From positions 1 to 16,864 of the forward strand of contig JAYTWR010000157.1 in assembly GCA_043743335.1 (NCBI GenBank): 16,864 nucleotides of DNA. The letters run 5' to 3'. Source of the stretch: UBA5216 sp043743335. Its GTDB lineage: Bacteria; Pseudomonadota; Gammaproteobacteria; Burkholderiales; SG8-41. Position 1 is the stretch's first letter; every line of letters begins with the position of its first letter. Made by a program: the position numbers and the translations under genes. Shown here in pieces: positions 6,839 through 13,809 of this stretch. A model generated the notes under the pieces. It saw nothing but the letters and a program-made list of their open reading frames with translations. It had not been told where the DNA came from and did not search any database.

Positions 6839-9049
6839 TTAGTGATGCTCCACGGGCGGTGCGGCTTTGGTGCCTTGGCCCAGCATCCCTAACGCACCAC
6901 TGACCACTGCGCCGACGCCACCCGCGCCACGCCGCCAATCATTAAACGCGGCGGCAAAGCGCAACTGCTGCTCGGTGGTTTGCGCCTTCTTCCACACGCC
7001 CGCCGCGTATTTGTTGGCCTCGCCCAGCGTCGGGTAAATGTGGATGGTGCCGAGTATTTTGTTAAGCCCAAAGCCGTGTTTCATCGCTGCAACGTATTCG
7101 ACCAGCAGATCGCCCGCGTGTTCCCCGGCGATGGTCACGCCGAGGATTTTGTCGCTGCCGGGTGCGGTGATCACTTTGACCATGCCGTGCGCTTCGCCGT
7201 CGGCAATGGCGCGATCGAGATCGTCGATGCCGTAGGTGTAAACCTCGTGCGGGATGCCTTTTTCCTTGGCCTCGGTTTCGTTCAGGCCCACGCGCGCCAC
7301 CTCCGGGTCGGTAAACGTACACCACGGCACCACGGTGTAATCGACCTTGAATTTTTTCAGGTTGCCGAACAGCGCGTTCACCGCGCAATACCACGCCATG
7401 TGCGCCGCCGTATGCGTAAACTGATACGGGCCGGCCACGTCACCACAGGCGAACACGTTGGGGTAAATCGTTTCCAAGTACTCGTTGACTTCCACCACGC
7501 GCTGCGCCGGGATGCCCAGTGCTTCAAGCCCGTAGCCCGTGAGATTCGCCACACGCCCCACCGCGCAGAGAATTTCATCGAAGGCAATGCGCTTGTCGAC
7601 GCCGTTGTTTTCTACGACGAGGAATTTCTCGCCGTTCTCCACCACCACCTGCTTCGCCTTGTGATTGACCAGTACATGGATGCCCTCGGCCTCAAAGCGC
7701 TGGGTTACCAAGGCGGAAACCTCCGGGTCTTCGCGGATCAGGATGCGCGGTGCCATTTCCACTTGCGTGACCTGCGAGCCGAAGCGCGCGAAGCATTGCG
7801 TCAATTCGCTGCCGATGGGGCCGCCGCCCAGCACCACCAGCCGCTTGGGCAGCGTGCGCAGGTTCCACACATTGTCTGACGTGAGCGGGTTGCACTCGGC
7901 CAAGCCGGGTATCGGCGGAACAAAAGGCCGTGCGCCAGCGGCGATGACAATGTTTTTGGTGGTGAGCGTTTTTTCGCCGGACGCGGTTTTGATTTTCACT
8001 TCCCACGGCGAAACGAGGGTGGCTTCGCCTTGCACGCAATCCACACCGAGGTTGCTGTAGCGTTCCACCGAATCGTGCGGCTCGACTTCCTTCACCACGC
8101 GCTGCACGCGCTCCATCACCTCGGCAAAATCAAAATCAGCGCTGGCCGAGCGGATGCCGAATTCCTTTGAGCGCTTGATGTGTGACAGCAACTTGGCCGA
8201 GCGGATCAGCGCTTTCGACGGCACGCAGCCCGTGTTCAAACAATCGCCGCCCATTTTGTGCCTTTCGATGAGCGTGACCTTGGCTTTCACTGCAGCGGCG
8301 ATGTATGAGGTCACCAAACCCGCTGAACCGCCGCCAATCACCACCACGTTGCGGTCGTAGCTCGCGGGGCGTGTCCATTTTGCGTAGATCTTGCGTGCTT
8401 TCAGGGTGTCGAGCACTTTTTTCGCGATCAACGGAAAGATGCCGAGCAACACAAAGGCCGAGATCAAGCCCGCGCCGATTTTGAATGCGCCCAACTGCGT
8501 GCCCGCGTAAACAAACACGATGGTACCGGCCAGCATGCCGAGCTGGCTGACCCAATAATAGGTGACGGTTTTGATCGGCGTCAGGCCCATCAGCAGGTTG
8601 ACCGCGAAAAACGGAAACGCCGGCACCAGCCGCAGCGCGAACAAATAAAACGCGCCTTCTTTTTTTACGCCGTCGTTGATGGGCTTGAGTTTGTCACCGA
8701 ATTTGCTTTGCACCCAATCGCGCAGCAAAAAGCGTGAGGCGAGAAACGCCAGCGTTGCACCCACGGACGACGCAAACGACACCAGCACCGTGCCCCACAG
8801 TAGGCCGAACACCGCGCCGCCCACCAGTGTCATGATAGCCGCGCCGGGCAGCGAGAGGCCGGTGACCACCACGTAAATGGCAAAGAAAATCAGCCCCGCC
8901 TGCAGCGGGTTAGTGGCGACATAGGCGTCGATCACCGCGCGCTGTGATTTGAAATAATCGAGGCTGAAATACTGCTTCAGGTCAAAAATAAAAAACGCCG
9001 CGATGGCCACAGCAATAATCGCGAATACCAACAGTTTGCTTTTTTTCAT
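6839..9049 (-). CDS. TVP38/TMEM64 membrane domain fused to pyridine nucleotide-disulfide oxidoreductase
   Basis: A 736-residue fusion. Residues 1-225 form a TVP38/TMEM64 (DedA-like) membrane domain with several hydrophobic helices and the LRLVPAFPFFAVNL segment (139-152). Residues 230-690 form a flavin-dependent disulfide oxidoreductase like mercuric reductase or lipoamide dehydrogenase: FAD-binding VVIGGGSAG, the redox pair C270/C275 in GGDCLNTGCVPSKAL, NAD-binding VVLGGGPIGSE and an ACGDVAG motif. In the C-terminal interface motif (HIYPTLGE, from about 670) the residue before Pro, the catalytic His in lipoamide dehydrogenase, is Tyr. I chose ATG 9049 over 9079 because GGGAG lies six bases upstream and the protein then starts MKKSKLL before a membrane helix. 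The substrate is unknown. Confidence 0.92.
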   Translation of the reverse strand: MKKSKLLVFAIIAVAIAAFFIFDLKQYFSLDYFKSQRAVIDAYVATNPLQAGLIFFAIYVVVTGLSLPGAAIMTLVGGAVFGLLWGTVLVSFASSVGATLAFLASRFLLRDWVQSKFGDKLKPINDGVKKEGAFYLFALRLVPAFPFFAVNLLMGLTPIKTVTYYWVSQLGMLAGTIVFVYAGTQLGAFKIGAGLISAFVLLGIFPLIAKKVLDTLKARKIYAKWTRPASYDRNVVVIGGGSAGLVTSYIAAAVKAKVTLIERHKMGGDCLNTGCVPSKALIRSAKLLSHIKRSKEFGIRSASADFDFAEVMERVQRVVKEVEPHDSVERYSNLGVDCVQGEATLVSPWEVKIKTASGEKTLTTKNIVIAAGARPFVPPIPGLAECNPLTSDNVWNLRTLPKRLVVLGGGPIGSELTQCFARFGSQVTQVEMAPRILIREDPEVSALVTQRFEAEGIHVLVNHKAKQVVVENGEKFLVVENNGVDKRIAFDEILCAVGRVANLTGYGLEALGIPAQRVVEVNEYLETIYPNVFACGDVAGPYQFTHTAAHMAWYCAVNALFGNLKKFKVDYTVVPWCTFTDPEVARVGLNETEAKEKGIPHEVYTYGIDDLDRAIADGEAHGMVKVITAPGSDKILGVTIAGEHAGDLLVEYVAAMKHGFGLNKILGTIHIYPTLGEANKYAAGVWKKAQTTEQQLRFAAAFNDWRRGAGGVGAVVSGALGMLGQGTKAAPPVEHH

Positions 9050-9085
9050 GACGACTCCCTGTGTTTCACTACCGACCATGCCGTG

Positions 9086-10054
9086 TCAGGCGATGGCGGT
9101 TGGTCGTGCTGTTTGACAGATGCTTACCGTTAGCCGGTTGGCTTCATGCGGGGCATACTCCGGGCCGTGCAGGATGCGCTGAAAATACGCGGCATGCGCG
9201 TCACTGCCCGGCGGCCAGTTGGCGAGAAATTCGTGTTGCCAGCGCGCGTGATCATAAGGCACGGCCAGCGCATCGACGTGGACATTACCGATACGCGTGC
9301 CGTAAAGCGTTGGATGCGGCGTCGGCTTCACGGCAATTCGGGTGATCACGCCAAAGCGCGTGTCGCGAAAATTTGGCATGCCCGCCGCGCCGTTGTTGAA
9401 CACCGCGCAGGTGCCCAAGCGGGTATCCAGCGACAGCGCCACAGGCAGGCAGGTGTGGCTGCTGGCGACGATACGGCAATTCGATGTAACTAGTTGATTT
9501 TTAATGATATTTTTATTTAAAGCTAAAGCGTCTTGCGCGAATGACCAGCCTGACAATGAGGCCAGATCGCCGTGCACGATAGCCACGCGTTCGTCGCCAA
9601 CTGCGGCGACAAGATTCATCGGCAGTGCCGCCAGCCGTGTGCGCAAATCAGCGTGATGGCGCGCGGTTTCGCGCAGTGATTTCAGGATGTTGTTAGAGCG
9701 CTCGACTTCGGCGTCGCTGACGGTGTCGGGGTAGGCGCAGCCGCAGCCTGCCGCGTCGTCTTCATTGGCCAGTTCGGTTTCCACGTTGCCACGCAGGGCG
9801 TGGTGGCGCAACACTTCGTGGTTGATGCCTTGAAAGCCCGCGTTGTCACGATTGAACCAGTTGAAATCGCCGTTGAAGGCCAGCGTGACCGGTGCAGGTT
9901 CGCGCGCGGCCATATCCCGTATCGCTGCAAGCGCGGGCGCATTACCGTAGAGGCCGCCGATGACGTAAAGCGTCTCGGCTGCAAAATCGGGCGCGCGCGC
10001 AAAATCTACCGGCGCGTAGCGATAGTGCAGCGGGCAACTGCGTCCGGGTTGCAT
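9086..10054 (-). CDS. Metallophosphoesterase-like protein with degenerate metal site
   Basis: A 322-residue protein resembling calcineurin-like phosphoesterases in block order: YVIGGLYGN (30-38) where active enzymes have a DxHGN motif, FNGDFNWFN (60-68), LRGNVE (87-92) for GNH(D/E), IVHGD (159-163) and SSHTC (198-202) for GHTH. The Asp and His of the first block are Gly and Tyr, so the usual dinuclear metal site is incomplete. It may be an altered phosphatase or a binding protein. It lies 26 bases after arsS and 36 before the TVP38 fusion, inside the operon. An AT-rich stretch (9485-9530) codes for NKNIIKNQLVTS and stands out from the GC-rich surroundings. The start has no clear Shine-Dalgarno and is less certain than the frame. 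Confidence 0.8.
   Translation of the reverse strand: MQPGRSCPLHYRYAPVDFARAPDFAAETLYVIGGLYGNAPALAAIRDMAAREPAPVTLAFNGDFNWFNRDNAGFQGINHEVLRHHALRGNVETELANEDDAAGCGCAYPDTVSDAEVERSNNILKSLRETARHHADLRTRLAALPMNLVAAVGDERVAIVHGDLASLSGWSFAQDALALNKNIIKNQLVTSNCRIVASSHTCLPVALSLDTRLGTCAVFNNGAAGMPNFRDTRFGVITRIAVKPTPHPTLYGTRIGNVHVDALAVPYDHARWQHEFLANWPPGSDAHAAYFQRILHGPEYAPHEANRLTVSICQTARPTAIA
9487..9505 (+). repeat. TAACTAGTTG motif, copy 2
   Basis: TAACTAGTTGATTTTTAAT, inside the metallophosphoesterase-like gene, at one end of its AT-rich patch. Confidence 0.55.
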
Positions 10055-10080
10055 GGTGGTAGGTGAACTCAGGCCGGCGA

Positions 10081-11055
10081 TCAGGCGGGCAAGGCGGCTA
10101 GCGCGCCGCCGCAGCTTGAGCCTTGTCCAGCGGTGCAGCCGTAGCAGTGGTCTTTCACCACAATCGGGTTGCTCGTGACATCAACGCCCATCAACTCGCG
10201 CAGATGCGTGCGCGGCTTATTTTTCCACGTCAGCGGCAGGCCGAGCATTTGATTGAAATCGCAGTCGTACACGTAACCGCGCCAATCCACCGACAGCATC
10301 GAGCGGCACATCACCGCTGCCAGATTTTGTGGTTGGTAAGCGTTCTTCAGCAAATCCATGTAGTGCGTGAAATGGCCTTTGGAAATCAGCGTGCTGCCGA
10401 AGCGCTGTATCGGCATATTGGTCAACACGTAGAGCTCGGTGAACTCAATGCCGAAATGTTGGCTGAGGTGTGTGCGGTAATCCGCTTCCAGCGGCGCTTG
10501 CGCAGGCGGCAGCACGGGGCCTTGCGGGTTGTACACGAGACTCAGCTTCAAATCGGAGCCAAGCTTGCCATAGCCTTTTTCATTGAGCAGTTGCAGCGCG
10601 CGAATGCTGCTGTTAAAAACGCCCTTGCCGCGCTGGCGATCGACGTTGTCTTCGAGATAACACGGCAGCGAAGCCACAATATCCACTTGATGGTCACGCA
10701 AAAAATCCGCCAATGTTTCCTGACCCGGCTCGTGCAAAATGGTGAGATTGCAGCGATCCATCACGCGCACGCCGATGTCGCGCGCCGCCTTTACCAGCAG
10801 CCGAAAATGCGGATTGAGCTCGGGTGCGCCGCCGGTGAGATCCAGCGTGGCGACACCGGCTGATTTCAGGTAGGCCACCACCTCAAAGATCGTCTCGCGG
10901 CTCATGGCCTCGGTGCGCGTGGGGCCAGCATTGACGTGGCAATGCAAACAGCTTTGATTGCATTTGTAACCGAGATTGACTTGCAAGGTATCAACGCGGT
11001 TGCGGCGCAGGGCCGGAAAATCGCTGGCTTCCATCAACGGTAGCGTGGCGTGCAT
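10081..11055 (-). CDS. arsS: ArsS-type radical SAM protein (rSAM/selenodomain-associated, TIGR04167)
   Basis: A 324-residue radical SAM enzyme. The [4Fe-4S]/SAM motif is C32-x3-C36-x2-C39, followed by the SAM-binding GGAPE (75-79). The C-terminal domain has the family Cys pattern: C250, YDCDFNQ (C265), and C304/C307/C315 in CYGCTAGQGSSC. Some homologues carry selenocysteine in this domain; here all positions are Cys and no in-frame TGA interrupts the gene. In arsenosugar biosynthesis ArsS transfers the 5'-deoxyadenosyl group to dimethylated arsenic. I chose ATG 11055 because GGAG lies eight bases upstream and the protein begins just before the conserved RRNRVDTLQVNLGYKC block; the frame extends to 11190 but that extension is not family-like. 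First gene of the operon. Confidence 0.93.
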   Translation of the reverse strand: MHATLPLMEASDFPALRRNRVDTLQVNLGYKCNQSCLHCHVNAGPTRTEAMSRETIFEVVAYLKSAGVATLDLTGGAPELNPHFRLLVKAARDIGVRVMDRCNLTILHEPGQETLADFLRDHQVDIVASLPCYLEDNVDRQRGKGVFNSSIRALQLLNEKGYGKLGSDLKLSLVYNPQGPVLPPAQAPLEADYRTHLSQHFGIEFTELYVLTNMPIQRFGSTLISKGHFTHYMDLLKNAYQPQNLAAVMCRSMLSVDWRGYVYDCDFNQMLGLPLTWKNKPRTHLRELMGVDVTSNPIVVKDHCYGCTAGQGSSCGGALAALPA

Positions 11056-11242
11056 TGTTCGATCTCCAATGTCTTCTTGAGTGATTCTTGCGTCCTGCGG
11101 CGCACGACGGGGTTCGGCGCGGTACGCCGCACAGCCCGCCGTGCAATGCCCGTATTTTACTGGGTCGAAACAGTTTGTATAACCTTTCAAATTTTCAGGG
11201 TGCGTGGGCCTTTTTGTATAAGTAATTGATTTTAAACAAAAT
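11056..11242 (-). promoter_or_regulatory. AT-rich leader region upstream of arsS
   Basis: The 187 bases between the BufC-like stop and arsS contain no gene. Read on the minus strand, TTATACAAA occurs twice (11221-11213 and 11182-11174), 39 bases apart start to start. A GC-rich segment (11095-11150) with GGCGGGCTGTGCGGCG-type sequence follows toward arsS. No convincing -35/-10 pair with correct spacing was found, and no terminator after the BufC-like gene, so readthrough from its SigF-type promoter is possible. Confidence 0.4.
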
Positions 11243-11818
11243 TTAACGAATAAACGCGAAAAGTCGCCTGCTTACGTGGGTCAGGCTGATGCGATTGAAC
11301 GCGCCAGCATGCAGCAGCGTGGCCAGTAATTCATCCATGCGCGCACCGGTAGGGGTGGCCCGCGCTGCGTCTGCTGCTTGGGCGTAGGTGCCGCCCCGTG
11401 CGAACAGGTTGAGAAAGGCGAATCCGGCGGCATTCAGCGGCCGCCATTGCACCCGCTCTTGCGGGCGCGTGATCAAAACCCCGCCGCCGCGTGCGCCCGC
11501 CGTCTCGCCGGTGTGCTGTGGATAGCAGCGAGCATGCGGCCACGTGATGAGCGCCGCAGTATCGTCAAACCATGCCCAGCGTGCGGCGGCGTGCGGGTAC
11601 AGCACGGCGGCATCGCGCCGCTTGCCGGTATACGCTTGCAGCGCGCTGGCGTCTAGCGCCGCCTCGGGGCGCGCCCGTTGCGCTTCAGCCCACAGCCGGT
11701 CAAGATGCTCAATGGCAGTCAAAGGCGAAGTGGCGTGATCCGCCGTGGGTGCCGTGGACGCTGTGGACGCTGTGGAAAAGGGCGCGAGTGCCGTGTGAAA
11801 CGCAGGCCGTGCGGTCAT
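11243..11818 (-). CDS. BufC/HvfC-like protein, C-terminal half only
   Basis: A 191-residue protein matching the C-terminal half of the HvfC/BufC (DUF2063) family, partners of DUF692 enzymes that modify metal-binding peptides. Matching blocks are LYPHAAARWAWFDDTAALITW, GVLITRPQERVQWRPLNAAG, the FLNLFARGGTYAQAADA helix and LLATLLHAGAFNRI. The usual N-terminal DUF2063 domain (about 80-100 residues) is absent, and there is no room for it because the promoter lies 100 bases upstream. Neither bufA nor bufB is nearby. The start is uncertain: ATG 11818 and ATG 11869 are in frame and neither has a good ribosome site. A short STASTASTAP repeat follows the N-terminus. It may be a working half-protein or a relic of a buf/gig operon. 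Confidence 0.72.
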   Translation of the reverse strand: MTARPAFHTALAPFSTASTASTAPTADHATSPLTAIEHLDRLWAEAQRARPEAALDASALQAYTGKRRDAAVLYPHAAARWAWFDDTAALITWPHARCYPQHTGETAGARGGGVLITRPQERVQWRPLNAAGFAFLNLFARGGTYAQAADAARATPTGARMDELLATLLHAGAFNRISLTHVSRRLFAFIR

Positions 11819-11914
11819 GATGGTGTGTCTGTCAGGGTTGGCATGGCAATGAAAATCCGCTTGTAGCATTCGGTATGAAAGTGGGCGCTGTGTGTGGGTG
11901 CCTTGTGTGAGTAA

Positions 11915-11940
11915 TTCGTAACCCCGAGACAAAAGGTTAC
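11915..11940 (-). promoter_or_regulatory. SigF-type ECF promoter driving the BufC-like gene
   Basis: On the minus strand GTAACC (11940-11935), exactly 16 bases, then CGAA (11918-11915). This equals the GTAACC-N16-CGAA consensus I recall for Caulobacter SigF, the ECF factor controlled by NrsF. Transcription would begin near 11908. Confidence 0.8.
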
Positions 11941-11981
11941 AGTCTCGCAGCGATGCGGCGTAAAAATATTTCGCGCCGGGT

Positions 11982-12007
11982 GTAACCTGCCGGCCCGATT
12001 GAGCGAA
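11982..12007 (+). promoter_or_regulatory. SigF-type ECF promoter driving the sigma factor gene
   Basis: GTAACC (11982-11987), exactly 16 bases, then CGAA (12004-12007), 17 bases before the GTG start. Same consensus as the divergent site, so the sigma factor very likely activates its own operon. The leader would be only about 12 bases. Confidence 0.8.
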
Positions 12008-12024
12008 TAACAAGAAGAAATAGC

Positions 12025-12576
12025 GTGAGTCAAAGTTCCAGCGAAATTCATTTACGGGCATTGCTGCTTCGTGATTTGTCCGGCGAAAGTGCGGCCCATG
12101 AGCAATTTCTCGGGGAATTGAGCGGTTATTTACGGGCATTTCTGCGGAAAAGGCTTTCGCGTTTGCCGGACGAAGTGGAGGATTTGGTGCAGGAAACCTT
12201 GCTGGCCGTGCATAACCAACGTCACACCTATGACGCAGCGCAGCCGTTGACGGCTTGGGTGTACGCCATTGCCCGCTACAAGATGGTGGACATGCTGCGA
12301 CGCCATGCCGCACGCGACGCGCTGCATGATCCGCTCGATGATGAAATCGCGATTTTCGCCGCACGAGATGACGAGGCGGGCGACGTGCATCGGGATTTGG
12401 TGGGCTTGCTGGCGCAATTGCCTGATGGCCAACGTTTGCCCATTCAATATATGAAGCTCGAAGGGCGTTCTGTGGTTGAGACGTCGCGGCTTACCGGTAT
12501 GTCCGAAAGCGCCGTCAAGGTGGCGGTGCATCGGGGGCTGAAAAAATTGGCGTTATTGATCAAGCGCACAGGATGA
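12025..12576 (+). CDS. ECF RNA polymerase sigma factor, SigF/NrsF-paired type
   Basis: A 183-residue sigma-70 family protein with region 2 (about 25-95; PDEVEDLVQETLLAVH, then PLTAWVYAIARYKMVDMLRR) and region 4 (about 125-180; helix-turn-helix GRSVVETSRLTGMSESAVKV). It directs RNA polymerase to GTAACC-N16-CGAA promoters by inference from the two adjacent sites. The start is GTG, with a weak AAGAAG ribosome site. It overlaps the nrsF gene as ATGA, the usual arrangement of a sigma factor with its membrane anti-sigma factor. In Caulobacter this pair responds to heavy metals such as cadmium and chromate. Confidence 0.93.
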   Translation: MSQSSSEIHLRALLLRDLSGESAAHEQFLGELSGYLRAFLRKRLSRLPDEVEDLVQETLLAVHNQRHTYDAAQPLTAWVYAIARYKMVDMLRRHAARDALHDPLDDEIAIFAARDDEAGDVHRDLVGLLAQLPDGQRLPIQYMKLEGRSVVETSRLTGMSESAVKVAVHRGLKKLALLIKRTG

Positions 12577-13226
12577 CGCATCGGATGAACACAGAGCAAC
12601 TTATCCGCATGCTGGCGAGCGGTGCGCCGGCGGTAGCCACAAGGGCTGCGCCACGGCGTTTTGCGCTGGCGCTGGGCGTGAGCGCGTGCGTCACGCTGTT
12701 GTGGGTGGCGTGGTGGCTGGGTATTCGGCGCGATATTGCAGCGGCCGTGTTGTTGCCCATGTTCTGGGTCAAGCTGGCGTTTCCGGCTGCGCTGCTGGCG
12801 GGGGCGTTGATGGCCGCAGTGCGGCTGGCGCGTCCGGGCGTGCGCCTCGGGCAGGTGCCGTTGGTGCTGGTGGCACCCATGATTGCAATGTGGGCGCTGG
12901 GCATCGTGGTGCTTTACAGTGCCGCGCCGGAGGCGCGCGGGCATCTCGTGTTGGGCGTCTCGTGGCAGGTGTGCCCCTTTTATATCGCGACGCTTTCAGC
13001 GCCGGCGTTTGTGGCGGCACTGTGGGCGATGCGGGGGCTGGCGCCGGTGCATCCAGCAGGGGCGGGTGCGGCGGCGGGCTTGCTGGCCGGCGCGCTGGGT
13101 GCAATGGCTTACGCTTTGTATTGCCCGGAAATGGCCGCGCCGTTTTTGAGTATCTGGTATTTGCTGGGCATGCTGATTCCGGCGGCGGTGGGGGCGGCGC
13201 TTGGCCCGCGGCTGTTGGCGTGGTAA
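12573..13226 (+). CDS. nrsF: NrsF (DUF1109) anti-sigma factor membrane protein
   Basis: A 217-residue protein with a short cytoplasmic N-terminus and six hydrophobic segments (about 31-50, 57-82, 96-117, 126-151, 164-184 and 190-213), the NrsF/DUF1109 layout. It should hold the sigma factor at the inner membrane until a metal or oxidant signal. Cys134 (QVCPFY) and Cys184 (LYCPEM) are 50 residues apart, the same spacing as the C131/C181 pair I recall as needed for metal response in Caulobacter NrsF; Cys39 is extra. The start overlaps the sigma gene stop by four bases. Confidence 0.92.
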   Translation: MTHRMNTEQLIRMLASGAPAVATRAAPRRFALALGVSACVTLLWVAWWLGIRRDIAAAVLLPMFWVKLAFPAALLAGALMAAVRLARPGVRLGQVPLVLVAPMIAMWALGIVVLYSAAPEARGHLVLGVSWQVCPFYIATLSAPAFVAALWAMRGLAPVHPAGAGAAAGLLAGALGAMAYALYCPEMAAPFLSIWYLLGMLIPAAVGAALGPRLLAW

Positions 13227-13263
13227 GCCAGAAGATCATTGACTGTAACGAGAGAAGCGACAG

Positions 13264-13731
13264 ATGACACGAGTGAACAAGGTGGCGTGCAGAGCGTTAG
13301 CGGCAGGGTGTGTACTGGCTTTTGCCGGGGCAGCGCAAGCGGCAGATGGGTTGATTGAAATCAAAAGCGCGCACAGCGTGAAAGACACCATCACCCAGCT
13401 GGAAACGGCGGCCAAAGAACGCGGACTCAACATTTTCGCGCGTATCGATCACGCAGCGGGCGCGCAAAAAATTGGCAAGACGCTGCGGCCTACAGAGTTG
13501 CTGATTTTCGGCAACCCGCAAGGCGGCACGCCGTTGATGGAATGCGCGCAGAGTGCGGGCATCGATTTGCCGCTAAAAGCGATGGCGTGGGAAGACGCAG
13601 CGGGGCAGGTGTGGCTGGGCTATAACGATCCGCACTATCTTGCCGCGCGCCACGGTGCGAAAGACTGCGCTGCGGTGGCGGCGGGTCTGCGCAAGGCGCT
13701 GGACGGGCTGGCCAGTATGGCGGTGAAATAA
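13264..13731 (+). CDS. DUF302 exported protein
   Basis: A 155-residue protein with a signal peptide (cleavage probably after AAQA, residue 26) and one DUF302 domain: TELLIFGNPQGGTPLM, the DLPLKAMAWEDAAGQVWLGY block and NDPHYLA. DUF302 proteins are small periplasmic proteins of unknown function often found near metal or sulfur stress genes. It starts 37 bases after nrsF on the same strand with GAGAGAAG upstream, so it is likely the third gene of the sigma operon. Length is normal for a single-domain member. Confidence 0.88.
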   Translation: MTRVNKVACRALAAGCVLAFAGAAQAADGLIEIKSAHSVKDTITQLETAAKERGLNIFARIDHAAGAQKIGKTLRPTELLIFGNPQGGTPLMECAQSAGIDLPLKAMAWEDAAGQVWLGYNDPHYLAARHGAKDCAAVAAGLRKALDGLASMAVK

Positions 13732-13809
13732 TGTTTCCTCGGGCACGCGTGTGGGCGCGGTTCACTGCGTCAATACCGCCCGTCCCGGGAAGTGTCGGTA
13801 GGGCAGTTT

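Noticed and set aside
6980..7879. 299-codon plus-strand frame
   Set aside because: Shadow of the TVP38-oxidoreductase gene on the other strand; no family features.
10081..11055. Selenocysteine in ArsS
   Set aside because: All expected C-terminal positions are Cys codons and no in-frame TGA occurs before the stop.
11056..11190. Longer ArsS N-terminus from an upstream ATG
   Set aside because: The extension lacks family similarity, and the ATG at 11055 has a good ribosome site and leads straight into the conserved N-terminal block.
11819..12364. N-terminal extension of the BufC-like frame
   Set aside because: It runs antisense to the sigma gene and across both SigF-type promoters, and has no family similarity.
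12769..13239. Proline-rich minus-strand frame and glycine-rich plus-strand frame over nrsF
   Set aside because: Both are GC-rich shadow frames of nrsF.
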